From Pseudocolwellia sp048296855 (GTDB lineage Bacteria; Pseudomonadota; Gammaproteobacteria; Enterobacterales; Alteromonadaceae), in the NCBI GenBank assembly GCA_048296855.1, contig CP182631.1: DNA of 64,000 bases, one strand, 5' to 3'. The notes below the pieces were generated by a model, which was not told the DNA's origin, ran no database searches, and was given only the letters and a program-made list of their open reading frames with translations. A program made the position numbers and the translations under genes. Positions 25,131 to 33,979 of the stretch are shown here, one piece after another (positions within the stretch are counted from its first letter, which is position 1; each line of letters begins with the position of its first letter).

Positions 25131-26084
25131 ATGTACGCAGTTTTTCTTGATAAAAAAACCTTCAACGCCTCTAGTTCAACAGTAAATATAAGCAAACAAG
25201 TCAATAAACTTGTTTGTTACGATACAACAGCAACAGAATATATTATTGAGCGGTGTATAAACGCAGATATTATCATTACCAATAAAGTTGTTTTATCTGA
25301 AAGTACTTTAGAGCAACTACCTCAACTTAAATTAATTTGCATCACAGCAACAGGAACAAACAATGTAGACTTAAAAGCCGCAGCTCGACTAAACATTGCT
25401 GTAACTAATGTTGCTGGTTATGCAAAGCAATCAGTTGCTCAATATGTATTTGCACAAATACTTGAGTACTATAATCAAACTACGCATCACCACCATAATG
25501 TAGAAAATGGTTTATGGTCTAAAAGCGATACCTTTTGTGTATTAGGGAATCCAATAACTGAAATAGCTAACAAAACATTAGGTATTATTGGTTATGGTGA
25601 CTTAGGAGAGAGCGTTGAAAAAATAGCATTAGCGTTTGGTATGAACATCCTTATCGCTGAGCGTAATGATGCTAAACATATTAGAGAAAACAGACATTCT
25701 TTTGAATATGTATGTAAACATGCTGATATTATCAGCTTACATTGTCCACACGTTCCAAGTACTGAACACCTAATTAATACGCATTCGCTTACGCTAATGA
25801 AACCTTCTGCGATGTTAATTAATACAGCAAGAGGCGCTATAATAGACAACTCTGCCCTGCTTTATGCATTAAATAATAAAACGATTGCTTATGCAGTTTT
25901 AGATGTACTTGACTGTGAGCCTCCACCATCTAACCACATATTATTGAACAACCCTCCTGAAAATTTAAAAGTTACAGCACATATTGCTTGGGCAAGTAAT
26001 GAAGCACAATCACGACTATTAGATTTAGTTGCACAAAACATAAAAGCCTTTATTAATAATAAACGAGTAAATCGTGTAGATTAG
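25131..26084 (+). CDS. D-2-hydroxyacid dehydrogenase (glycerate/hydroxypyruvate reductase-like)
   Basis: 317-aa NAD(P)-dependent dehydrogenase. The nucleotide-binding motif is GIIGYGDLGESVE. The catalytic Arg is in INTARGAI, Glu in LDVLDCEPPP and His in TAHIAWAS. The N-terminus MYAVFLDKKTF and overall length resemble HprA-type glycerate dehydrogenases, but the exact substrate is not set by the sequence. The stretch HHHHNVENGLW is the usual region before the second domain. The ATG lacks a clear binding site. It is monocistronic between nnrS and the Ig-like lipoprotein. Confidence 0.85.
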   Translation: MYAVFLDKKTFNASSSTVNISKQVNKLVCYDTTATEYIIERCINADIIITNKVVLSESTLEQLPQLKLICITATGTNNVDLKAAARLNIAVTNVAGYAKQSVAQYVFAQILEYYNQTTHHHHNVENGLWSKSDTFCVLGNPITEIANKTLGIIGYGDLGESVEKIALAFGMNILIAERNDAKHIRENRHSFEYVCKHADIISLHCPHVPSTEHLINTHSLTLMKPSAMLINTARGAIIDNSALLYALNNKTIAYAVLDVLDCEPPPSNHILLNNPPENLKVTAHIAWASNEAQSRLLDLVAQNIKAFINNKRVNRVD

Positions 26085-26202
26085 CCCTAACAAAAACCCG
26101 CTAATTTGTTAAAAGGTTCTTTATATTCATGGACTTTTAACGAAATGACTTTTATTCTTATTAATAAGCGAAATTATTGTATTCCATTAGGGTATTTCTA
26201 AC

Positions 26203-28602
26203 ATGAAAACACTTTTTACCTCTTTACTGTTACTCAGTTTATTTATTCTTACGGGGTGCAATGGTAGCTCTGGCGAAAATGAGGAAGTTGTTAGCGGCTC
26301 TGATGTCGTAGTTTCAAATCTAACACTTACCAGTTTAAATAAAGAACTTGAATCACAACAGAGCTTTGAAAGTAACTCATCTATCACACTGCAAGCAAAG
26401 GTATTAGATCAAAATGGTGACGCTGTTAGTGGTAAACGTGTCAATTTCACTGTTGATTTAGGAAGCCTATCGGTTCCTTCAAAACTAACCGACAGCTCTG
26501 GTATTGCAGAAGTTTCTATTTCAAATAACTTAGCAAGCTTAAGTGCAGGTACAGCATCTGCAACTATTGATGATTTATCCGCCAGTATTGATTATGAATA
26601 TATAAGCAGCTCTTCAGAAGTTATTTCATCAGCCTCCTTAAGTGTTCAAATGCTAGTGAATGGAGCTTTAACCAATAGATTTAAAGCGGATGAAAGTGCT
26701 CAAGTTATAGCAACTCTTCTTGATGAAAATGGAGACCCTTTTAGTAATCAACTTATTAATATAAGTGCTGATGTTGGTGAATTAACCTCAACGACTGCAT
26801 TAACAACCGTAAGTGGCAATGCCTCTTTCTCTATAACAGGAGGCACTTCTTTAGGTGCTGGTGTTATTACACTTTCTTTAGCCGATGATACGAGCGTTAA
26901 TAGCCACTTAAATTATGAGATAGTTTCTGCAGACGCCACCATAGAAGATAATGTTCGCTTAGGTTATTTCAACGATAGTAATGAGTTTATTGAAGGCAAA
27001 ATTAAATTATCTATCAGTGATAACACTATCAGTGCAGGTGGAACTTTAGGGGTTTCAGTTGTACTGGTAGATAGTCAAAACCAAAGGATTAATACTCCCA
27101 CACCTATATCTTTTTCATCTAACTGTGTATCAAATGAAAATGCCGTTATCGATACTACCGTATTTAGTATTAAAGGCAGTGCCAGTGCCACATATGAGGA
27201 TATTAAATGTGCCGGTATAAATGGTACTGAAGATGTAATTGTCGCTACAGTTACAACAAACGGTATAACAAGTACAGCTTCTGAAACTATCGACATTACA
27301 GGTGAACAACTTGGTTCTATTGAATTTTTATCTGCGTTGCCTAACTCTATTGTATTAAAAGGCAGTGGTGGTCAAGAAACCTCTATTTTAACTTTTGTCG
27401 TAAAAAGCGCTTTAGGTAATGTTGTTGCTCAACAAGAAGTTAATTTTACTTTAGATACAATCGTTGGTGGTATTAGCTTAGGTCGAGTGTCAGGTCTAAC
27501 TAATAGCCAAGGGCAAATCACCACACAGGTATTATCTGGAACGGTTCCTACAACGGCGAGCGTTACAGCAAAAGCGACTAGAATTATTGATGGTGAAGAA
27601 GTATCAATTCAAACTCAATCAAAAGAATTAAGTATAAACACAGGGTTAGCAGAACAAAGTTCGATTACCATTGCTCCCAGCATTATCAATCCAGAAGCCA
27701 GCACTACAGGTGCGACATCACAAATTTCAGTTTGGCTAGCTGACAGCTTTAATAATCCTGTGCCTGATGGAACTCCTGCTAACTTTACAACTGAAGGTGG
27801 CACCATAGAAAGTCAATGTTTAACTGTAAATGGTACTTGTTCAGTTGAATGGCGTGCTACAGAGCCTTATTTAGATGATCATCGTTCAACTATTCTGGTT
27901 ACTGCCGATGGACATGAAACGTTTTACGATACGAACGGTAATAACACCTTTGACGATGACGATGGTTTAGCTATAACTGATCCTAATGTATCTTCGGGGT
28001 TAGGTAGACGCGCACCTGAAGCTTCAGGCTTTATCGATATGTCTGAAGCATGGCGTGACGATAATGAAAACGGCGTTAAAGATGATAACGAAACCAAGTT
28101 TTTTGATGCCGATGGCGATGGGGATTTCTCTGATGCTGATGAAATGTTTAATGGTCCACAATGCGAAGGGAGTTTATGTAATTCAAGTGCCAAAATAGCT
28201 ACCATCCGTAAAGCATTTGTTTTAATAATGTCTGATGCTAATAATCCCATTTATGAATTAACAGGCAACGGACAAACTTATGCGAGCAATAGCCAAGCTG
28301 ATGTTCAAATAGAACCAATTGCTGATGGTGAATCACGCTCTTTTAACTTTAAATTTGCCGATAGTGCTATGCAAACACTACCTAAAGATAGTGTTATTTC
28401 AGTAGAGTTTACTGGTGGGACAATCAATGGTACTACAAACTACACAGTAGGTAACACTCGTAGTGCGGGATTTAAATCTATCGACTTTATCTTAAAAAAT
28501 GAACTTGATGGTGAACCAGAACTAGCTACCTTATCAATTACTATTTCAACACCAGGAACGGGTAATAAAATATACTTTAGCCAATTAATTTCAATGCTTT
28601 AA
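26203..28602 (+). CDS. Large lipoprotein with bacterial Ig-like (Big-1) domains
   Basis: 799 aa. A lipoprotein signal MKTLFTSLLLLSLFILTGCN puts the lipidated cysteine at C19. The body contains repeated beta-sandwich modules of the invasin-type Big-1 kind (for example LDQNGDAVSGKRVNFTVD, LDENGDPFSNQLINISADVG, KSALGNVVAQQEVNFTLD, ADSFNNPVPDGTPANFT), with the consensus V.F.....G. Between about 576 and 650 there are three acidic loops of the DxNxNxxxD / DxDxDxxxD pattern, which resemble calcium-binding sites. A surface or periplasmic adhesion role is possible but unproven. It ends at a bidirectional terminator. Confidence 0.8.
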   Translation: MKTLFTSLLLLSLFILTGCNGSSGENEEVVSGSDVVVSNLTLTSLNKELESQQSFESNSSITLQAKVLDQNGDAVSGKRVNFTVDLGSLSVPSKLTDSSGIAEVSISNNLASLSAGTASATIDDLSASIDYEYISSSSEVISSASLSVQMLVNGALTNRFKADESAQVIATLLDENGDPFSNQLINISADVGELTSTTALTTVSGNASFSITGGTSLGAGVITLSLADDTSVNSHLNYEIVSADATIEDNVRLGYFNDSNEFIEGKIKLSISDNTISAGGTLGVSVVLVDSQNQRINTPTPISFSSNCVSNENAVIDTTVFSIKGSASATYEDIKCAGINGTEDVIVATVTTNGITSTASETIDITGEQLGSIEFLSALPNSIVLKGSGGQETSILTFVVKSALGNVVAQQEVNFTLDTIVGGISLGRVSGLTNSQGQITTQVLSGTVPTTASVTAKATRIIDGEEVSIQTQSKELSINTGLAEQSSITIAPSIINPEASTTGATSQISVWLADSFNNPVPDGTPANFTTEGGTIESQCLTVNGTCSVEWRATEPYLDDHRSTILVTADGHETFYDTNGNNTFDDDDGLAITDPNVSSGLGRRAPEASGFIDMSEAWRDDNENGVKDDNETKFFDADGDGDFSDADEMFNGPQCEGSLCNSSAKIATIRKAFVLIMSDANNPIYELTGNGQTYASNSQADVQIEPIADGESRSFNFKFADSAMQTLPKDSVISVEFTGGTINGTTNYTVGNTRSAGFKSIDFILKNELDGEPELATLSITISTPGTGNKIYFSQLISML

Positions 28603-28631
28603 TATAGTTGATAAATTAACTTAATGAACAC

Positions 28632-28660
28632 AAAAAAGGCGAATAATGATATTCGCCTTT
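28632..28660. terminator. Bidirectional terminator between the Ig-like lipoprotein and the class-V aminotransferase
   Basis: Stem AAAGGCGAATA / TATTCGCCTTT with a 4-nt loop, A-run on the left and a short T-run on the right, between convergent genes. Confidence 0.85.
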
Positions 28661-28683
28661 ACTTTATCTATTTATCTTTAAAC

Positions 28684-30228
28684 TTACCTAAACATTTTCT
28701 TTAAAAAAGATCCCTTTTTATGTTCACTGGTTGTGCTTGCTAACGGTAAATTCATACACGGTTCAGGCAATGGTTCAAATGAAGATAAGGTTGGAAACTT
28801 CAAATCTTCATGCTTATATTCAAAGTCACCTAACGCTGGATTGAAACGATAGCCAATACTCCATTGATCAATATTTTGAGATACCTGATTAATGGCATTA
28901 ATAATATAATCAACTTCTTCATCTAACATCGTTGGGTGAAAAGAAGCTCTAATCCAGCCGGGCTTTTCAGCATAATCACCTGAATCAATTTGTTGAGTAA
29001 TTTTATCCGATGTATCATGATCAACATTTAATAAAATATGACCATAAGTTCCTGCACAAGAGCACCCACCTCGTGTTTGCACACCAAACTTATCATTTAA
29101 TAATCTCACCACTAAATTGTAATGAGCATTAGGAATGTAAAAAGAAACAATAGCCAACCTATCTTTAATACTAGGTTCTAACATAACGACACGATCATTT
29201 TTGGCTAATGCATCCATCACCTTCTCAGTAATCTCAGTTTCACGCTTAGCTATATTTTCTACTCCCATAGCGTCTTTCAATTGAATCGCTAACGCTGTTT
29301 TTATACATTGTAAAAATCCGGGAGTGCCACCATCTTCACGTACTTCAATATTACTAAAAAAACTATGTGCGCCCCATGGATTTGTCCACGTAACCGTTCC
29401 ACCACCGGGATGATCCGGTACTTTATTTTTGTACAGCTGTTTATTAAAAATTAAGACTCCAGAGCTACCCGGCCCGCCTAAAAATTTATGCGGTGAGAAA
29501 AAAATAGCATCTAAACATTGTTTAGAATTTGATGGGTGCATATCAATATCAACATAGGGAGCTGAAGCAGCAAAATCGACAAAACAAAAACCATTATATT
29601 CGTGCATTTTTTCTGCTAATTGATAATAAGGAGTTTTAATGCCAGTTACATTTGAACAAGCAGAGAACGAACCTATTTTTACTTTGCGTGCACTGTACTG
29701 CTGTAATAAAGCGTCTAAATGCTCAATAGAAGGTAAGCCGTTCTCATCAGGATTAACGATTTCAAGTGTTACATCACATTCATACCACGATGTTTGATTA
29801 GAATGATGTTCCATATGAGTAATAAAAATAACAGGCTTGTCTTGCTCATCAAAAGACACTTGGTTTTGCATTCTTTCAGGAATTCGTAACCCTAAAATAC
29901 GTTGAAACTTATTTACTACATCGGTCATCCCCGCACCCGATGTAATTAAAATGTCGTTATCACAAGCATTTACATGTTTTTTAATAATGCCTTGAGCCTC
30001 ATGATAAGCATGAGTCATGGCACTACCTGTTAAGTTGGTTTCAGTATGAGTGTTAGCAACATAAGGTCCTAAAGTATGGGTAATGTAATCTTCGATTGGT
30101 TGATACAAGCGTCCACTTGCCGTCCAATCTGCATAAATAATATCAAGATCAGTCCCATGGATACGATGAGATAACTCAGTTCCAATGACGTGCTTTCTAA
30201 AAGGTAAAAAATAATTTTCGAGTGACAT
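28684..30228 (-). CDS. Class V aminotransferase-fold PLP enzyme (cysteine desulfurase/selenocysteine lyase family)
   Basis: 514-aa PLP-dependent protein. The PLP-lysine is K248 in AIFFSPHKFLGG. ITSGAGMTDVVNKF (about 95-108) and HMEHHSNQTSWYE are the phosphate and substrate-binding regions of the Csd/SufS/Kyn class. A cysteine-rich GVQTRGGCSCAGTYGH (about 385-400) is where desulfurases carry their active-site cysteine. It is about 100 aa longer than IscS/SufS. The N-terminus (IIYADWTASGRLYQPIEDYI) resembles a set of uncharacterised class V enzymes. Specific substrate unknown. Confidence 0.8.
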   Translation of the reverse strand: MSLENYFLPFRKHVIGTELSHRIHGTDLDIIYADWTASGRLYQPIEDYITHTLGPYVANTHTETNLTGSAMTHAYHEAQGIIKKHVNACDNDILITSGAGMTDVVNKFQRILGLRIPERMQNQVSFDEQDKPVIFITHMEHHSNQTSWYECDVTLEIVNPDENGLPSIEHLDALLQQYSARKVKIGSFSACSNVTGIKTPYYQLAEKMHEYNGFCFVDFAASAPYVDIDMHPSNSKQCLDAIFFSPHKFLGGPGSSGVLIFNKQLYKNKVPDHPGGGTVTWTNPWGAHSFFSNIEVREDGGTPGFLQCIKTALAIQLKDAMGVENIAKRETEITEKVMDALAKNDRVVMLEPSIKDRLAIVSFYIPNAHYNLVVRLLNDKFGVQTRGGCSCAGTYGHILLNVDHDTSDKITQQIDSGDYAEKPGWIRASFHPTMLDEEVDYIINAINQVSQNIDQWSIGYRFNPALGDFEYKHEDLKFPTLSSFEPLPEPCMNLPLASTTSEHKKGSFLKKMFR

Positions 30229-30547
30229 GAGCGTACAACCATCAAATAAACATTATGTAAATTCTAACAAATAAGAGATTAACAGCAATTAAAAACCACG
30301 TAACCAACAAAACTCGCAATTTAAATCTAAAAATAAAAACAAATAACATTTTAAATTCTAATAAGACAGAATAAATATTAAATAATAAAAACGATATTCT
30401 ATGAATTATCAATAACTGAAATAACGTTTCTAGAACAAGCTATTTAAGAGAGAAAGAGGAGGAAAAAATTAAGATATTCTAAAAAAGAAAGTGAATGAGA
30501 GATGGTATATACCATCTCACTAGTTAATGATAAATTAATACGGAACT
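30229..30547. other. AT-rich gap between moeA and the class-V aminotransferase
   Basis: About 320 bases, very AT-rich. The only clear structure is a perfect 20-bp palindrome GAGATGGTATATACCATCTC at 30499-30518, near the moeA stop codon. On the moeA strand it is followed after about 10 nt by a T-rich stretch, so it may be a weak terminator. No ORF is credible. Confidence 0.5.
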
Positions 30548-31804
30548 TTAATGATTAATGATTGAATCAAACAACTGCACAGTAACAAGGTCGCCCGCTT
30601 GTAAGTTGCTCTGCTCTGCGGGTAAAACAATATAACAATTCGCTTTTGCTAAACTGGTTAATACACCAGAACCTTGATTACCCGTACTGGTAACTAGCAT
30701 TTCACCTTTATTATTTGTGCTTAGAATACCTCTCTGAAAATCCATTCTACCAGGTGCTTTTCGAATATCCGTAAGCGTTTTTACTGTCAATTTTACAGGT
30801 GCCGCATTGATGCAATTTTGCATTTTAGCTAAAGCAGGAACCGCCAGCATATGCGCCGTTACCGTCGCTGATACAGGATTACCCGGTAAGCCAAAAAACA
30901 CACTATTGGGTAATTTTCCAAAAGCAAAAGGCTTACCAGGCTTCATAGCTATTTTCCAAAAACTAATATCACCAAGTTCATCCAGTACCTCTTTTGTATA
31001 ATCAGCATCACCTACTGACACACCACCAGAAGAAAAAATAGCGTCTGCCTCTTTATCGGCTTTTATAAATGCATCGGCAATAGCTGCTTTATCATCTTTA
31101 ATAACACCTAATTTCAATACATTAATATTCATTTTTTCGAGCATTGCTGCAAGAGTAAAACTGTTACTCTCAAAAATATCGCCTTCGGTTAATGCTTCCC
31201 CCGGCAATTTAAGTTCATCACCTGTAGAAATAAGCGCAACCGTGAGTTTTCTAAATACAGTAACCGTTGGAACACCTAAAGACGCTAAAACACCAACATC
31301 GATAGCTGATAATTTTCTTCCTTTTTCAAACACCACCTGATCTTGCTTAATATCTTCGCCTGCATACCTAACATGACTGCCCGCTTTTTTTGGTTCTAAA
31401 AACTGAACCATTTGAACCTGTTTTTCTATATCATCAGCTACTAGGCAATTTTCTTGCATTTCAACGGTATCGCAACCTTTAGGCATTTTTGCCCCTGTCA
31501 TAATACGAATGCATTCCCCTGTTAAACATTCACCTTGAAAAGGTTCGCCAGCCATAGAACGCCCAGCAAGCTTTAATTTGTCTGATGTTTCTAAGCTACT
31601 ATGAGCAAAAGCATATCCATCCATCGCTGAATTATGGTGAGGCGGAACATTTAACGGACTCGTTATAGGTTGTGAAACAACTCGACCCACAGCCTCTTCA
31701 ATTAAAACCTGTTCTGTTTCCTGTACTGATGAAACATTAGCTAACATATTTGTTAAGGCTTGTTCAAAAGGCAATAAGCCTGGCGCTGAGCAACAATCAA
31801 CCAT
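30548..31804 (-). CDS. moeA: Molybdopterin molybdenumtransferase MoeA
   Basis: Inserts molybdate into adenylated molybdopterin to give Moco. 418 aa. The N-terminal SAMDGYAFA and the MTGAKMPKGCDTVEMQE domain are present. The central GTGDEL-type motif VALISTGDELKLPG and the substrate region IFSSGGVSVGDADYTKEVL and FFGLPGNPVSATVT follow. Domain IV is the beta-barrel at the C-terminus. It is transcribed away from the moaA-moeB operon across a 480-bp shared regulatory region, so co-regulation is likely. Confidence 0.96.
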   Translation of the reverse strand: MVDCCSAPGLLPFEQALTNMLANVSSVQETEQVLIEEAVGRVVSQPITSPLNVPPHHNSAMDGYAFAHSSLETSDKLKLAGRSMAGEPFQGECLTGECIRIMTGAKMPKGCDTVEMQENCLVADDIEKQVQMVQFLEPKKAGSHVRYAGEDIKQDQVVFEKGRKLSAIDVGVLASLGVPTVTVFRKLTVALISTGDELKLPGEALTEGDIFESNSFTLAAMLEKMNINVLKLGVIKDDKAAIADAFIKADKEADAIFSSGGVSVGDADYTKEVLDELGDISFWKIAMKPGKPFAFGKLPNSVFFGLPGNPVSATVTAHMLAVPALAKMQNCINAAPVKLTVKTLTDIRKAPGRMDFQRGILSTNNKGEMLVTSTGNQGSGVLTSLAKANCYIVLPAEQSNLQAGDLVTVQLFDSIINH

Positions 31805-31994
31805 AGTATTTATTCTCTTTTAAGTTTCTTATTTTATTGAAAACACATGCAATTTTATTTAGATAAAATCTGTCTACTCTATAACGCTAATACTATCAGG
31901 TGTTAAACATATAGCGACTTGATGTGAATCAATATTTAGTTTTGAAATTGTATTACTATGGTAAACCAAAATTAAGGTATAGTAACTGGGCTGT

Positions 31995-32144
31995 TGACCT
32001 TTCAAATATGTTTTTTTGCAACAATAAATTTGATTTTTAGATAAAGCATAGTTATTGATATGTAGTTATTCACCACGCAATCGCTATAACCTAATATAAA
32101 TATCAAACGTATACTGCCAATATGATTAACATTTGAAAGGTCAA
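31995..32144. repeat. 14-bp inverted repeats 150 bp apart in the moeA-moaA gap
   Basis: TTGACCTTTCAAAT (31995-32008) and its exact reverse complement ATTTGAAAGGTCAA (32131-32144). The 122-bp interior is AT-rich and shows no coding. Could be a small mobile-like element or paired regulator sites. Confidence 0.6.
32069..32097 (+). promoter_or_regulatory. Candidate moaA promoter with an overlapping ModE-like half-site
   Basis: TTCACC (32069-32074), 17-nt spacer, TAATAT (32092-32097). CGCTATAA, followed 6 nt on by TATAAAT, overlaps it, resembling the CGTTATAT-type ModE half-sites. Weak -35. Confidence 0.3.
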
Positions 32145-32165
32145 AGCCTCAAAAAAATTATTATT

Positions 32166-32286
32166 CGCCGAGCTATTGTAGCTACCCCAGCCTATTTGAT
32201 TGGAATGTTACCTTAGCCGTGGTTATTCAACTAACCGCCAGGGTTTGCATGGAAACGTGTATGCCTCCCGACATTGGAAAGGTGAG
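32166..32286 (+). ncRNA. Moco riboswitch (moco RNA motif) upstream of moaA
   Basis: The leader carries the blocks I associate with the moco RNA motif: CGCCGAGC near its 5' end, a GTGGTTA/TAACCGC stem (about 32219-32241), a GCAT-GGAAAC-GTGTATGC hairpin, and GCCTCCCGAC followed by GGAAAGGTGAG directly before the moaA ATG. The last block includes the ribosome binding site AAGGTGAG, so ligand binding would block translation. The known class senses molybdenum cofactor or a related tungsten cofactor and represses moa operons (established knowledge). Boundaries are approximate. Confidence 0.8.
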
Positions 32287-33257
32287 ATGTTAACAGACAA
32301 CTTTGGTCGCAAGTTTTATTACTTGCGCCTATCAATTACCGACGTGTGTAACTTTAGTTGCAACTATTGTTTGCCTGATGGTTATCAATGCGATCAGCCG
32401 CGCGATTTTTTATCGCTGCCTGAAATAAAACGCATTGCTAAAGGTTTTGCGCAATTAGGCACTGAAAAAATACGAGTTACGGGGGGGAGCCCTCACTCCG
32501 TAAAGACTTGCCCGATATCATTGCTGCTTGTAAAGAAACAGAAGGTATTAAGCAAGTTGCCATAACAACCAATGGATATAAGCTCCCTGAACATTTACCT
32601 AGTTGGTTAGATGCGGGGATTGATGCGATTAATATTAGTATTGATAGCTTAGACCCTAGACAATTTCATAGCATTACAGGTCACGATAAATTACCTCATA
32701 TACTGAAAGGTATTGATATGGCCTTGGCAAGTGGCCAACCTACGGTAAAAGTAAATACCGTACTTATGCGTGAATACAATGGCTACGACATTCAAACGTT
32801 TTTAGATTGGCTTAAAGATACGCCCATTACATTACGCTTTATTGAGCTAATGCAAACAGGTGATAACAAAACGTTTTTTGATGCGCAACATGTACAAGGT
32901 TCACGTATTCGTCAAAATTTAATTTTAGACGGATGGTTACCTGCCATTAGAGATAGATCATCTGGCCCTGCTCAAGAATTTTATCATCCTGATTATGCCG
33001 GCCGTATTGGTTTGATCATGCCTTACAGCAAAGATTTTTGTTCAACCTGTAATCGATTAAGAGTGAGCTCTCACGGTAAGTTACATTTATGTTTATTTAC
33101 TGAAGAAGGTTTATCACTAAAAGACCATATTCAACATGATGATGTAGAGCCATTAAAGCAACATATTATTGAAATGATGGGAGACAAAAAAGCCACTCAC
33201 TTCTTACATGAAAAGCTAACAGGTGCTACCACTAATTTAGCTATGCTAGGCGGCTAG
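32287..33257 (+). pseudogene. moaA: GTP 3',8-cyclase MoaA, interrupted by a one-base frameshift
   Basis: First enzyme of Moco synthesis, a radical SAM protein with two Fe-S clusters. Frame 1 runs from ATG 32287 (MLTDNFGRKFYYLRLSITD, CNFSCNYC cluster motif) to RVTGG. At a run of seven G residues (32481-32487) the frame is lost and a stop follows at 32565. One more G would restore TGGEPSLRKDLPDIIAACKE and join it to the rest (through 33257), including the C-terminal FCSTCNRLRVSSHGKLHLCLF and the final GG. The restored protein is about 323 aa, normal for MoaA. Either an assembly error, a recent mutation, or a slippage site. The region is otherwise fully conserved, which argues against old decay. 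Confidence 0.85.
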
Positions 33258-33260
33258 TTT

Positions 33261-33977
33261 ATGATCATAGTACCCAACACTAAAAACAACCAACCTAAAC
33301 CAAAAAACCAATGCTTAGGTGTAGTATTAGCAGGTGGTTTGTCTTCTCGTATGGGAGTAGACAAAGCGAGCTTACTTCGAAATGAAGTGAGCATGCTAAG
33401 TTATAGTAAGCAGTTACTTACTGAAATAGGCTTAAATAACATAGTCATTAGCGGTGAACCTTCATGTGCAACAGCTCAAGATGTGATTATTGCAGATAAA
33501 TATGCAGAGATGGGACCGATAGGAGGCATTGCCAGTGTTATTGAAAAACATCAACCTAGTGCTCTCTTTATTCTCCCTGTCGATTTACCTTTAATCACGG
33601 CAGACGCATTACAAAAGTTAAAACAAATTGGTGAGTTAAGCCAACAAGCTTGTTTTTATAACGACAATTATTTACCTCTGTATTTGCCGGTAAATGCACA
33701 TACAGAAAACTTCTTGAAGAGTGCATTCAGTCAACAAGCTAATTCACTAGATAAAAGTAAAACGTCTACAGCTAAAAGTGGCCCTTCTATCCGTGCTTTA
33801 CTTAAACAAGTGCCGCATAAAGCTATTGCTATTGAAACACCCTCAAGTTTATTAAATACCAATACACCTGAAGAATGGGCTACAGCACAAAAAAGTTTTA
33901 CTCAGCTAAGCTTGTCTCAGCAAAAAAATACACATGTAAAATATTCAAAAAACAACTTATTAAATTCTAGGAAATAA
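33261..33977 (+). CDS. mobA: Molybdenum cofactor guanylyltransferase MobA
   Basis: Attaches GMP to Mo-molybdopterin to make the bis-MGD cofactor of DMSO-reductase-type enzymes. 238 aa. GVVLAGGLSSRMGVDKASL (about 21-39) is the nucleotide-binding motif, and VDLPLITADALQKL (about 110-123) carries the metal-binding aspartate. The C-terminal 25 residues (KNTHVKYSKNNLLNSRK) are poorly conserved in type. It starts 3 nt after moaA and ends 2 nt before moaB. Confidence 0.92.
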   Translation: MIIVPNTKNNQPKPKNQCLGVVLAGGLSSRMGVDKASLLRNEVSMLSYSKQLLTEIGLNNIVISGEPSCATAQDVIIADKYAEMGPIGGIASVIEKHQPSALFILPVDLPLITADALQKLKQIGELSQQACFYNDNYLPLYLPVNAHTENFLKSAFSQQANSLDKSKTSTAKSGPSIRALLKQVPHKAIAIETPSSLLNTNTPEEWATAQKSFTQLSLSQQKNTHVKYSKNNLLNSRK

Positions 33978-33979
33978 CT

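Larger units (their letters stand above)
31805..32164. other. Divergent moeA-moaA regulatory region
   Basis: About 360 bases before the riboswitch with no gene. It contains a 14-bp inverted repeat (31995-32008 / 32131-32144), half-sites resembling ModE operators (ATATAGCG at 31909-31916, CGCTATAA at 32082-32089), and a weak candidate promoter for moaA. Confidence 0.5.

Noticed and set aside
32200..32286. In-frame extension of moaA into the leader
   Set aside because: The extension encodes the riboswitch sequence; AAGGTGAG directly precedes the ATG at 32287.
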